Shown: piece by piece, positions 1-7,575 of the stretch
How the letters are laid out: each line of letters starts with the position of its first letter
How positions within the stretch are numbered: the first letter of the stretch is position 1
Assembly (NCBI RefSeq): GCF_010550695.1
Contig: NZ_JAAGOB010000007.1
Span: forward strand, 186,001 to 250,000
Direction of reading: 5' to 3'
Length of the DNA stretch: 64,000 nt
Origin: Phytoactinopolyspora alkaliphila
GTDB lineage: Bacteria; Actinomycetota; Actinomycetes; Jiangellales; Jiangellaceae
Position numbers and translations under genes: made by a program
The notes under the pieces: model-generated
What the model was told of the DNA's origin: nothing
What the model saw: the letters and a program-made list of their open reading frames with translations, nothing else
Database searches by the model: none

Positions 1-314
1 CGGGCATCGGGAAGCCGGCGGCCGAACTGGCGGATCCGCTCGAACTTCTCCGCGTCGCGGCGCTTGCGCCATTGCGGATGGTAGATGTACTGGCGCCGGC
101 CGGCGTCGTCCACACCGACGGCCTGCAGGTGACCGTTCGGCCACGGACAGATCCGCACGTTCTTCCAGGCCGGCGGGATGACGAGTTCCTTGATCCGGCG
201 CAGCGTATCGTCGTCATCGAGGACGGACCCGTCGACGTCGTGATAGCTGAAGCCCCGGCCGCGCCTGCGGCGAGACAGGGCGGGACCTGCCGGGCTCCAT
301 CGGCGCAGCCGCAT
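1..314 (-). CDS. DNA topoisomerase IB, N-terminal part (runs off the left edge)
   Basis: The 104 visible codons read like the start of the short bacterial/poxvirus-type topoisomerase IB. After an Arg-rich leader come GFSYHDVDG, then IPPAWKNVRI followed by CPWPNGHLQAVG, and Q.IYHPQWR, which are conserved in the N-terminal DNA-clamp domain. The catalytic domain with the active-site Tyr lies outside the window. The enzyme would relax supercoiled DNA through a 3'-phosphotyrosyl intermediate. The ATG at 314 is the only sensible start. It lies 18 nt after the stop of the DUF6098 gene on the same strand, so the two probably share a transcript. Confidence 0.9.
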   Translation of the reverse strand, partial: MRLRRWSPAGPALSRRRRGRGFSYHDVDGSVLDDDDTLRRIKELVIPPAWKNVRICPWPNGHLQAVGVDDAGRRQYIYHPQWRKRRDAEKFERIRQFGRRLPDA

Positions 315-332
315 GTTTCCCCGTCCGCGCCG

Positions 333-767
333 TCAGTTCGTCGAGTCGCGAGCGACGTCGAAGCGTTCGGCGTAGTGGGATCGGGCTTCCTGGATCACCA
401 GGTCGTCCAGGCGCGCAACCGGCTCGATGTCGGTTACGAGAGGTTCATGGTCCGGACCGCGTCCGACGACTCGTCCGTGCAGGAGCCAGGCGTGCCGCCC
501 CTCGACCTCACTGAGATCGGCGTACTTGCAGACCCTTCGTGCCACCCAGTCGATGGGCGGGCGCGGCCACCACGGCTCGGGTTCGATGGTGGTGACGGAC
601 AGCCCAGGCATCTTCACCCCGGACTCGTAATCGAGGCTGCCTTGGCCGAACATGTCCGCTTCCGGCCCCTGTGACTGGCGGAGGTACAGCCCTGAGCGGC
701 ACCGCACCAGATCGGTGAGCGCCTGCAGATCTGGAACAAGCGGGAGGCCCCGCCCCTTCAGCAGCAT
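333..767 (-). CDS. DUF6098 family protein
   Basis: A 144-residue soluble protein. The run LVRCRSGLYLRQSQGPEAD, the later WWPRPPIDWVARRVCKYADL and the ending ARLDDLVIQEARSHYAERFDVAR match what I recall of the actinobacterial DUF6098 family. Its biochemical role is unknown. No signal peptide or membrane segment is present. It lies directly upstream of the topoisomerase IB gene. A GGGTAC box on the minus strand (778-783) sits 11 nt before the ATG and could be the -10 of a sigma-B-like promoter, with a weak GCAT 16 nt further upstream. The start is preceded by no clear Shine-Dalgarno. Confidence 0.75.
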   Translation of the reverse strand: MLLKGRGLPLVPDLQALTDLVRCRSGLYLRQSQGPEADMFGQGSLDYESGVKMPGLSVTTIEPEPWWPRPPIDWVARRVCKYADLSEVEGRHAWLLHGRVVGRGPDHEPLVTDIEPVARLDDLVIQEARSHYAERFDVARDSTN

Positions 768-900
768 GCGGTGGTCAGTACCCCGAGCATCGCATCCCTA
801 TGCGCAGGGCCTTCCGCTCGCACCGGTGATCATCAGCGGTGCTATGCCCGCCGAGGGCCAAGCTGAGCCGCCCTCCGCGGGCTGCCTACCGGAGCTGGGC

Positions 901-925
901 GTTTCATACCCTTTGGTCCGGGTAT
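901..925 (+). promoter_or_regulatory. Sigma-B-like promoter (GTTT-N15-GGGTAT)
   Basis: GTTT at 901-904 is followed after exactly 15 nt by GGGTAT at 920-925. This fits the actinobacterial general-stress sigma-B consensus GNNT-N14-16-GGGTA(C/T). It points at the gene starting at 979. Two minus-strand sites near 16.6 and 17.0 kb have the same GTTT-N15-GGGTAC arrangement. Confidence 0.7.
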
Positions 926-978
926 CTCGGCTCCTGGTGAGGCCGCGCCGGCGGCGTCGCAGACGTAAGGAGGCACAG

Positions 979-1578
979 ATGGATACCTGGATGTGGATCG
1001 TCCTACTGGTCGTGGTCGCGCTGATCGTGGCCGGCCTCGTATTTTTCCTGATGAAACAGCGGAGTTCGTCACAGTTGAAGAACCGCTTCGGTCCAGAGTA
1101 CGACCGCGCGGTGGACCGGGCGGACAACCGTCGCGAAGCGGAGGACCGCCTGCGTGAGGTGGCCGATCGCCGGGACCACATCGACGTCGTCCCGCTCACC
1201 GCTGCCGCCCGCCGTCAGTATGCGGCCGACTGGGACACGATCCAGCAGCGGTTCGTCGACGAGCCGGGACCCGCGGTGTCCGAGGCGGACGAGCTGATCG
1301 TCACAGTGATGGCGGAGCGGGGCTACCCCGTGGACGACTTCCACGAGCGAGCCGACATGGTCGCCGCCGATCATCCTGACGTCGTTACGCACTACCGCTC
1401 TGCCTACGCGATTCGCAAGCGGGGCCCGGAGGCCACGACCGAAGACCTGCGTGAGGCGTTCGTCCACTACCGGGCCCTGTTCGACAAGATGCTCCACGAC
1501 GAGACCGACGACGTCGGGGAGAACCGCAACGGCACGCCCAGCAGCCGCCGAGGAGGCCGACATGACAGCACACGATGA
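979..1578 (+). CDS. Single-pass membrane protein, stress-associated
   Basis: 199 residues. Residues 3-24 form one strong hydrophobic segment, followed by basic residues and a charged, helical cytoplasmic region rich in Arg, Asp and Glu. The C-terminal two thirds carries a WDTIQQRFVDEP...AV..AD.L module that recurs in the next gene, and the motif TTEDLREAFVHYRALFDKML shares TTEDLRxAxxxYRxxFxxxL with that gene too. I know of no assigned function; related proteins occur widely in actinobacteria. The start is fixed by AAGGAGG 6 nt upstream. The upstream sigma-B-like promoter suggests induction by osmotic or oxidative stress. The ORF stop overlaps the next gene by 17 nt. Confidence 0.8.
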   Translation: MDTWMWIVLLVVVALIVAGLVFFLMKQRSSSQLKNRFGPEYDRAVDRADNRREAEDRLREVADRRDHIDVVPLTAAARRQYAADWDTIQQRFVDEPGPAVSEADELIVTVMAERGYPVDDFHERADMVAADHPDVVTHYRSAYAIRKRGPEATTEDLREAFVHYRALFDKMLHDETDDVGENRNGTPSSRRGGRHDSTR

Positions 1579-1954
1579 GTACCGAGACGCCGCCGCCGGA
1601 ACCGACGAGCCGCGAAGCGGTGTGGAGTACGACGAGCCGCGAGGCGGCGGCGACATCGGCGAGCCGCGGCATGCCGGGGTGGACGGTGACGGTCCTCTGC
1701 TGCTGGGAGACTCGACCGACCTGGTCAGCCGCTGGGATCATGCCCAGTCCACCTTCGTGGACGATCCGAGGCTCGCTGTTCAGGAGGCTCGCGATCTTGT
1801 CGAGGACGTCCTAGGCAAGCTGGCCAGCAGTTTCGACGAGGAGCGCGGCAGGCTCGAGGCGACGTGGGAGGCGGGTGGAGAACCCACCACCGAGGACCTC
1901 CGTCAGGCCCTGCGCCGGTATCGCCTCTTCTTCGAGCGGCTGCTGGCCGCGTAA
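1562..1954 (+). CDS. Small soluble paralogue of the preceding stress protein
   Basis: 130 residues. The first 45 residues are a Glu/Pro/Gly-rich low-complexity tract with repeated DEPR and GEPR. The remainder repeats the domain of the previous gene (SRWDHAQSTFVDDPRLAVQEA near residue 56, TTEDLRQALRRYRLFFERLL at the end) but without the membrane anchor. A GAGGAGG ribosome site lies about 6 nt before the ATG, inside the upstream gene, so the pair is probably translationally coupled. A soluble partner for the membrane-anchored paralogue is an inference from this shared domain. Confidence 0.75.
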   Translation: MTAHDEYRDAAAGTDEPRSGVEYDEPRGGGDIGEPRHAGVDGDGPLLLGDSTDLVSRWDHAQSTFVDDPRLAVQEARDLVEDVLGKLASSFDEERGRLEATWEAGGEPTTEDLRQALRRYRLFFERLLAA

Positions 1955-1984
1955 CACACGGCGGCTGGATGCCGGGGAGTCCGG

Positions 1985-2284
1985 CTACGCCGGGGAGCCC
2001 GCCTTGCGATGGACGAGACGCTCGATATACGTCTCCAGAATCGACCGGGGCGGGCTCGTCCCTGCCGGGTGCACTTCGATGTTCCCCTGGTAGAGGATCA
2101 CCTGGCGGTTCGGATATGTGCGCTGCGCCAGTTCGACGTCGCGCTCGTCGAACGCCCCGGAGAAAACCAGGACGCCGTCGTAGAGTTCGGCTTTCTCCGC
2201 CCCGGTCGGCCAGCGTCTCTGGAAGGCCTCCGGGGTGAACGGTTCGTCGGGGGAGGGCAGGTCGGGTCCGCTCATGTCCCGCAT
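1985..2284 (-). CDS. Conserved hypothetical protein, possibly Uma2-like fragment
   Basis: About 99 residues. The core reads FTPEAFQRRW...AELYDGVLVFSG..DERDVELAQRTYPNRQVILYQGNIEVHPAG. The DGVLVFSG strand resembles the beginning of Uma2-type nuclease-fold proteins, but the length is only about half of that family and the catalytic region is missing. It could therefore be a truncated relative or an unrelated small family. Two in-frame ATGs (2284 and 2275) are possible and neither has a clear ribosome site. It is convergent with the gene ending at 1954. Confidence 0.55.
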   Translation of the reverse strand: MRDMSGPDLPSPDEPFTPEAFQRRWPTGAEKAELYDGVLVFSGAFDERDVELAQRTYPNRQVILYQGNIEVHPAGTSPPRSILETYIERLVHRKAGSPA

Positions 2285-2362
2285 CGTAGGCCGCGCGGCG
2301 CTCCTGCGGGTGGAGGACCACGCACCTCGTGTCACGGTTCCGAATTCACTGCCGTGCGCGCG

Positions 2363-5272
2363 TCACCCTTCTCCCGGCGGAAGGTGCGCGGCGAGGACCT
2401 CCGCGAGATGACGGGCGCGGATCCCGGCCAGCTGAGCAAGCTGTGTGCGGCAGCTGAAGCCGTCGGCGACGTAGACGGCGCCGGCCGGTGCGGATTCCAC
2501 GGCGGGCAGCAGTTTCAGCCCGGCGATGCCGGCCGAGATCTGTGCATGCCCGTCTTCGAATCCGAAGTTGCCGGCCAGTCCGCAGCAGCCGTCCTGCATT
2601 CCCCGCGGGTCGATGCCCGCGTGGGCCATCAGTCGCTGATCGGCCTCGAATCCGAGGACGGAGCTCTGGTGGCAGTGCACCTGCCCGGTCGCCGGAGCGC
2701 TGATCGACGGTGGCGCCCACTCCGGGGCGAAGCGTTCCAGCGCCTCGGCCAGCGTCACCACGTGCGAGCGGAGATAGCGGGTAAAGCCGGTGTCGCCCAG
2801 GACCGCCGTGGCCTCGGAGCGCAGCATCGCCGCGCAGCTCGGCTCCAGTACCACGATCGGCCAGCCGTGGCTCCTCGGTGCGTCCAGCGCCTTCTCGCTG
2901 CGCCGGAGCGCGCTCGCGGCCATGCCGAGCTGGCCGGTCGAGAACCAGGTCAGTCCGCAGCAGACGCCTCCGCGGGGCACGTGCACCTCCAACCCGGCGG
3001 CCTCGAGCACGCGTAGCCCCGCGTGGAGGACCTCGGGCGCCAGGTAGTTGCCGAGGGTGTCCGGCCACAGCACGACCTTCCGCGTGTTCGTGGGAGATCC
3101 GGCACTCGTGGGTGCCTCGCCCGACGCGCGACGAGCCGGGCGGCCGCCGCTCGCGCTCGGCCGGGCGGAGAGGAAGGAGCGGCGGGCGAAGCGCGGAATG
3201 GCCCGTGCTCTGTCGATGCCGCCCAGCCGCTTGAGGACCGGCTGAAGCCGGGACGAGGCGACGGCGTTCACTATGCGTGGCATATGTGTGGCGATTCTGG
3301 CCAGGACCGGCAGCCAGCCCAGCGAGTAGTGGGCGAGCGGGCGGATCCGGCGGCGATAGTGCTGGTGCAGGAATTCCGCCTTGTACACGGCCATGTCGAC
3401 GCCCACCGGGCAGTCGCTCGCGCAGCCCTTGCAGGACAGGCAGAGGTCCAGCGCCTCCCGGGCGTCCTCGGAGCGCCAGCCGTCCGGCACGGCTTGCCCG
3501 GAGACGATCTCCTGCAGGATCCGGGCCCGGCCGCGGGTGGAGTGCTTCTCCTCGGCGGTGACCAGCCAGCTGGGGCACATGACCGCGCCGTCTCCGGAGC
3601 GGCATTTGCCGATGCCGACGCAGCGGCGCACCGCCCGGGTGAGGTCGCCGTCGTCGTCGGGATAGTGCAGCCGGGGAGCCGGCAGATCGATCGGGCCGGC
3701 GCTCCGGTAGCGCAGGTGCTGGTCGATGTCCGGCGGGTCGACGACGATCCCGGGGTTGAGGATGCCGGCCGGGTCGAAGATCCGGGCGAACTCGGCGAAC
3801 GAGCGGATCACGCCCGGCGAGTACATCCTGGACAGGAGGGCGGACCGGGCCAGCCCGTCGCCATGTTCTCCGCTGAGGGATCCGCCGTGTGCGACGACGA
3901 GGTCCGCGGCGTCCTCCACGAACGATCGGAATCGGGCCACGCCGCCGGCGCTCAGGAGGTCGAAGTTGATCCGGACGTGGATGCAGCCCTCGCCGAAGTG
4001 ACCGTAGCTCAGCCCACGCAGCCCATAGTTGCTCAGCAATGAACGGAACTGCCGCAGGTACGCACCGAGGTTCGCGGGCGGGACCGCCGCGTCTTCCCAG
4101 CCTGGCCAGGCCTCGCGGCCGGCGGCGTCGCGGGTGGCCAGGCCAGCGCCGTCTTTGCGGATACGCCACAGGGCGGCGCGCCGTCGTTGATCCACCACGA
4201 TCAGTGACGACTCCGCGGCACCCCAGGCTCTGCCCAGGTCGCGAAGCATGTCCTCCGCGCGTCGGCGGGCGTCGTCCGCGGTGTCCCCGCCCAGCTCCAC
4301 GAAGAGCCAGGCGTCGCCCGCCGGGAGACCTTCGCGGGAGGCGCCGGCCACGGCCAGAAGCTCGGAGTCCAAGCCCTCGACGGTGAGTGGTCCGTGGCTC
4401 AGAATCACCGGAACCACGTCCGCCGCGCCCGCGTCGTCGGAGAACCCCAGCACCACGAGGATCTGGTGCCGGGGCGGCTGCACCAAGCCCACGGTCGCGT
4501 CGAGCACGACGCCGCAGGTTCCCTCGGTACCCACCAGTGCCTTGGCCACCGACCGGCCGCGTTCCGGCAGCAGCCGGTCCACGCCGTAGCCGGACACGCG
4601 GCGGGAGAACGCGGCTAGTTCCTGCCGCCACAGGCCTCGGTTGGCCTGCTCGAGCCGGTCCAGTTCCCGATAGATGTCTCCTTCGTCGCCGGCGAGGTCC
4701 AGCTGGCGTGACCACTGCTCGGCGCTGTACTCCCCAGGTCGCAGGACCGTGCCGGAGGGCGTGAGCACGGTCAGCCGGTGGACGTTGTCGGCGGTGGTAC
4801 CCCACGCGACGGAGTGGTTGCCGCAGGCGTTGTTCCCGATCATCCCGCCGACGGTGCATCGACTGATGGTCGACGGGTCCGGCCCGAAGCGCAGTCCGTG
4901 GGGAAGGACCGCACGCTGGAGGTCGGCGAGAACGACGCCGGGTTCCACCCGGGCCGTGCGGGCTTCGGAGTCGACCTCCAGGATCCGGTTGACGTGCCGG
5001 GAGGTGTCGACCACGATCCCAGGCCCGATCGCGTTGCCCGCCACCGACGTGCCGCCGCCGCGCATCGTCAGCGGCGTACCCGTCTCCGCGCACAACGAGA
5101 CCGCTGTGGCGATGTCCTCGGTATCACGCGGGAACACGACAGCCAGCGGGATCCGGCGATAGTTGGACGCATCGGCGCCGTACATGGCGCGGGTTCCGGG
5201 CCGCGCGTCGACCTCGCCGTTCAGGCGGGCGGAGAGCGCCGTCACGACACCGGCGCCGGACGACTCGGGCAT
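2363..5272 (-). CDS. FAD-linked oxidase / (Fe-S) fusion dehydrogenase (D-lactate or glycolate type)
   Basis: 969 residues in one chain. Residues about 35-210 form an FAD-binding domain of the PCMH type (MRGGGTSVAGNAIG; CTVGGMIGNNACG), followed by the FAD-oxidase C-terminal domain to about residue 510. Then come two ferredoxin-type motifs (C-x5-C...CPS with EEKHSTRGRARIL, and CLSCKGCASDCP). Finally there are two cysteine-rich CCG motifs (GGVCCGLTWF, DGCCGLAGNFGFE). This is GlcD plus GlcF, or the Dld-type quinone-linked D-2-hydroxyacid dehydrogenase, as a fusion. It oxidises a 2-hydroxyacid at the membrane with electrons passing to the quinone pool; the exact substrate cannot be read. The ATG at 5272 places the FAD domain correctly; the open frame continues upstream through the inverted-repeat region and is not expected to be coding there. 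Confidence 0.9.
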   Translation of the reverse strand: MPESSGAGVVTALSARLNGEVDARPGTRAMYGADASNYRRIPLAVVFPRDTEDIATAVSLCAETGTPLTMRGGGTSVAGNAIGPGIVVDTSRHVNRILEVDSEARTARVEPGVVLADLQRAVLPHGLRFGPDPSTISRCTVGGMIGNNACGNHSVAWGTTADNVHRLTVLTPSGTVLRPGEYSAEQWSRQLDLAGDEGDIYRELDRLEQANRGLWRQELAAFSRRVSGYGVDRLLPERGRSVAKALVGTEGTCGVVLDATVGLVQPPRHQILVVLGFSDDAGAADVVPVILSHGPLTVEGLDSELLAVAGASREGLPAGDAWLFVELGGDTADDARRRAEDMLRDLGRAWGAAESSLIVVDQRRRAALWRIRKDGAGLATRDAAGREAWPGWEDAAVPPANLGAYLRQFRSLLSNYGLRGLSYGHFGEGCIHVRINFDLLSAGGVARFRSFVEDAADLVVAHGGSLSGEHGDGLARSALLSRMYSPGVIRSFAEFARIFDPAGILNPGIVVDPPDIDQHLRYRSAGPIDLPAPRLHYPDDDGDLTRAVRRCVGIGKCRSGDGAVMCPSWLVTAEEKHSTRGRARILQEIVSGQAVPDGWRSEDAREALDLCLSCKGCASDCPVGVDMAVYKAEFLHQHYRRRIRPLAHYSLGWLPVLARIATHMPRIVNAVASSRLQPVLKRLGGIDRARAIPRFARRSFLSARPSASGGRPARRASGEAPTSAGSPTNTRKVVLWPDTLGNYLAPEVLHAGLRVLEAAGLEVHVPRGGVCCGLTWFSTGQLGMAASALRRSEKALDAPRSHGWPIVVLEPSCAAMLRSEATAVLGDTGFTRYLRSHVVTLAEALERFAPEWAPPSISAPATGQVHCHQSSVLGFEADQRLMAHAGIDPRGMQDGCCGLAGNFGFEDGHAQISAGIAGLKLLPAVESAPAGAVYVADGFSCRTQLAQLAGIRARHLAEVLAAHLPPGEG

Positions 5273-5395
5273 CGCCGCGATCCTACCGCCTGGGAAGGCG
5301 CGGACGGTTGCGGTGCTGCCCGAGCTGGTCGGAGAAGGCGTCGGCTGAGTGGCGTCGGCACGTGGCGTGGGGCCTGGATCGCGTGTGTGTCGCTG

Positions 5396-5505
5396 CCTTT
5401 GCAATGCGCACACATACGCACATGCACAGGACTCCCTGTCGAAGCCTCGCGAAACCCGAGATCCCGACTCCGGAGGGCGTTGCGTATGTGTGCGCATTGC
5501 AAAGG
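5396..5505. repeat. 25-bp perfect inverted repeat with 60-bp spacer
   Basis: The arm at 5396-5420 (beginning CCTTTGCAATGCGCAC) is the exact reverse complement of the arm at 5481-5505 (ending GCGCATTGCAAAGG). The spacer has no T-run or obvious coding potential. The repeat fills most of the 345-bp gap (5273-5617) between the divergent dehydrogenase and nif3-like genes, which otherwise holds only the leaderless promoter of nif3. It may be a regulator target for two dimers, a cruciform, or a dispersed repetitive element. Confidence 0.85.
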
Positions 5506-5604
5506 ACGGCAGACCCAGGGTCCTGTGAACCAGGTTCCCTGACCGGAATCGGTGGACACCGAAGGACGCCAGCCACCTAGGTCCTCCGGTGCTTCGGGGC
5601 GCGT

Positions 5605-5617
5605 TAGGGTGGCGACT
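5605..5617 (+). promoter_or_regulatory. Leaderless promoter -10 of the nif3-like gene
   Basis: TAGGGT (5605-5610) lies 7 nt before the GTG at 5618 and there is no Shine-Dalgarno. This is the usual arrangement of leaderless actinobacterial transcripts, in which transcription starts at the initiation codon. Confidence 0.5.
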
Positions 5618-6799
5618 GTGCCTCAGTTAGCCGACGTCATCGCCATCCTCGAAGCGCACTATCCGCCGTCCAGCGCGGAATCCTGGGATGCTGTCGGTCT
5701 GGCGTGTGGGGACCCCGCCGCGGACGTTCGGCGCGTGCTGTTCGCCGTCGACCCGGTCGAGGCAGTGGCGGAGGAGGCGATCCAGTGGGGCGCCGACCTC
5801 ATCGTCACGCACCACCCGCTGTTCCTGCGCGGCGTGCACGGAGTTCCGGCGACGACGCCCAAGGGACGGCTCGTGCACCGGCTTATCTCCCACGGCGTCG
5901 CCCTGTACACCGCGCACACGAATGCTGACAGCGCCGGCGACGGTGTCAACGACGCCCTGGCCGGAGCGCTCGGGCTCAGGGGACTCCGCCCGTTGAACCC
6001 GCACGCGGGGGAGCAGCTGGACAAGCTGGTGGTCTTCGTCCCCGAACCCGACACGGCGCGGGTGCTCGACGCGCTCACGGCCGCCGGCGCGGGGGTGATC
6101 GGCGACTACGAGCGGTGCGCCTGGATGACCAGCGGCACCGGGACGTTCCGGCCGGGGCCGGGGGCAAACCCGACTATCGGGGAGGTCGGCGCCGTCGAGG
6201 AGGTGCCGGAGCACCGTGTGGAGATGGTGATGCCGCGCGGGTCCCGGACCGGCGTCGTCGCCGCCTTGATCGAGGCGCACCCGTACGAGGAGCCGGCCTA
6301 CGACCTCTACGAACTCGCGACCCTCCCGGCGGGCACTGGGCTCGGCCGGATCGGCGCGCTCGACGAACCGGAGACGCTGCGGTCGTTCACCCGGCGGGTC
6401 GCCGCCGCGCTGCCCGCCACGGTCGGCGGGGTCCGTGCCGCCGGAGACCCGGAACGGCTCGTGCGCACGGTGGCCGTCTGCGGTGGCGCCGGCGACTCGC
6501 TCCTCGACACCGCACGCCGGGCAGGCGTCGACGTGTACGTGACGGGCGATCTTCGCCACCATCCGGTGTCGGAGTCGTTGGACAACGGCGGTCCCGCTCT
6601 GGTCGACGTCGCCCACTGGGCGGGCGAGTGGCCCTGGCTGGAACGGGCCGCCGATCGCCTGCGAGCCGACATGGCGGATGCAGGTACTAGGGTGGAGACC
6701 CGCGTATCCGTGGCACCGACAGACCCGTGGACGCTGCACGAACCGTCCCGCCCGGCCGGGGCGCTCGTGCCCGAAGGAGGGACGAGCCCTGAACGTTGA
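5618..6799 (+). CDS. Nif3-like dinuclear metal centre protein
   Basis: 393 residues. Residues near the N terminus show ESWDAVGLACGDP, then VTHHPLFLRG with the paired His of the metal site, and ALYTAHTNADSA with the next ligand. The C-terminal half closes with DLRHHPV.E....G.ALVDVAHWAGEWPWLE, supplying the remaining ligands. A central insert of about 100 residues (P-II-like) is usual in bacterial members. The protein forms a toroidal hexamer with two metal ions per subunit. The family has been linked to GTP cyclohydrolase I type 2 activity but its role is unsettled. It heads a three-gene cluster with the zinc-ribbon and RNase H/phosphatase genes, the same order as Rv2230c-Rv2228c. Confidence 0.9.
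   Translation: MPQLADVIAILEAHYPPSSAESWDAVGLACGDPAADVRRVLFAVDPVEAVAEEAIQWGADLIVTHHPLFLRGVHGVPATTPKGRLVHRLISHGVALYTAHTNADSAGDGVNDALAGALGLRGLRPLNPHAGEQLDKLVVFVPEPDTARVLDALTAAGAGVIGDYERCAWMTSGTGTFRPGPGANPTIGEVGAVEEVPEHRVEMVMPRGSRTGVVAALIEAHPYEEPAYDLYELATLPAGTGLGRIGALDEPETLRSFTRRVAAALPATVGGVRAAGDPERLVRTVAVCGGAGDSLLDTARRAGVDVYVTGDLRHHPVSESLDNGGPALVDVAHWAGEWPWLERAADRLRADMADAGTRVETRVSVAPTDPWTLHEPSRPAGALVPEGGTSPER
6773..6780 (+). promoter_or_regulatory. Ribosome site that fixes a CTG start
   Basis: GAAGGAGG lies 8 nt upstream of CTG at 6789. No ATG, GTG or TTG occurs in this frame near the conserved start NVDPEAQLRLLDVQ, so the spacing supports initiation at CTG. Confidence 0.65.
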
Positions 6800-7532
6800 C
6801 CCCGAAGCCCAACTTCGCCTCCTTGATGTGCAAGGACTTGACCAGAAGCTGGACCAGCTCGCGCACCGGCGGAGGAAACTGCCCGAGGTGGCGGAGCTGG
6901 AAGCCGCGGCCGCCGAACACGCCCGCCTCAGCGACGCGCTGGTGGTGGCGCAGACTTCCGTCACCGATCTGGAACGCGAGCAGAAGCGCGCCGACGCCGA
7001 CGTGGAACAGGTGCGCGAGCGCAAGGCACGTGACCAGAAGCGGCTCGATTCCGGTCAGGTGTCCTCGCCGAAAGAGCTGGAGAGCCTGCAGCGTGAGATC
7101 GAGTCGCTCGATCGCCGGCAGTCCGACCTCGAGGACACCGAGCTCGACGTGATGGAGCGCCTGGAACAGGCACAGCAGCAGGTCGAGTCGCTCACCGCGC
7201 AGCGCGAGAAGGTCGGCCGGCGAGCACACGAGATCCAGCAGGCGCGGGATGCGCAGTGGGCGGAGATCGACAAGGAAGCCGAGGAGGCGCGGGGCAGGCG
7301 CTCCGAGCTGGCCGCGCAGCTTCCCGACGATCTCATGTCCTTGTACGAGAAGATCCGTGCCGCGCAAGGCGGTATCGGCGCGGCGGCATTGCGCCGGCGG
7401 ATGTGTGAAGGCTGCCAGATGCAGCTCGACCCGGCCGAACTGACCCGGATCCGCAGCTTCGCCGCCGAGGTGGTGATCCGGCACGACGAGTGCCGACGCA
7501 TCCTCGTCCGCGTTCCTGATTCCGGCCTGTGA
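6789..7532 (+). CDS. C4-type zinc-ribbon coiled-coil protein (Rv2229c-like)
   Basis: 247 residues. Residues about 15-175 form a long Glu/Arg/Gln-rich antiparallel coiled coil of the CT398/FlgZ-like type. It is followed by a small zinc ribbon near the C terminus: RRMCEGCQMQL, then VIRHDECRRILVR. Family members usually have Cys-x2-Cys in both halves; here the third Cys position is His (HDEC), giving a possible CCHC site. The start is best placed at CTG 6789, which overlaps the 3' end of the nif3 gene by 11 nt and has a strong ribosome site. The function is unresolved; related proteins have been proposed to bind nucleic acid or act as tethering factors. The next gene follows after 43 nt, so an operon is likely. 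Confidence 0.85.
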   Translation: MNVDPEAQLRLLDVQGLDQKLDQLAHRRRKLPEVAELEAAAAEHARLSDALVVAQTSVTDLEREQKRADADVEQVRERKARDQKRLDSGQVSSPKELESLQREIESLDRRQSDLEDTELDVMERLEQAQQQVESLTAQREKVGRRAHEIQQARDAQWAEIDKEAEEARGRRSELAAQLPDDLMSLYEKIRAAQGGIGAAALRRRMCEGCQMQLDPAELTRIRSFAAEVVIRHDECRRILVRVPDSGL

Positions 7533-7575
7533 ACCATCCCAGGGACTGTGAACCATTCCGGAGACGAAGGGTGAC

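Noticed and set aside
2346-5093. A second long open frame on the minus strand within the dehydrogenase gene
   Set aside because: It is extremely Arg/Gly/Pro-rich and low in hydrophobic order, as expected for the shifted frame of a high-GC gene; the other frame has clear FAD and Fe-S motifs.
5273-5497. 75-codon N-terminal extension of the dehydrogenase
   Set aside because: It would be coded by the inverted repeat region, and homology begins only at the ATG at 5272.
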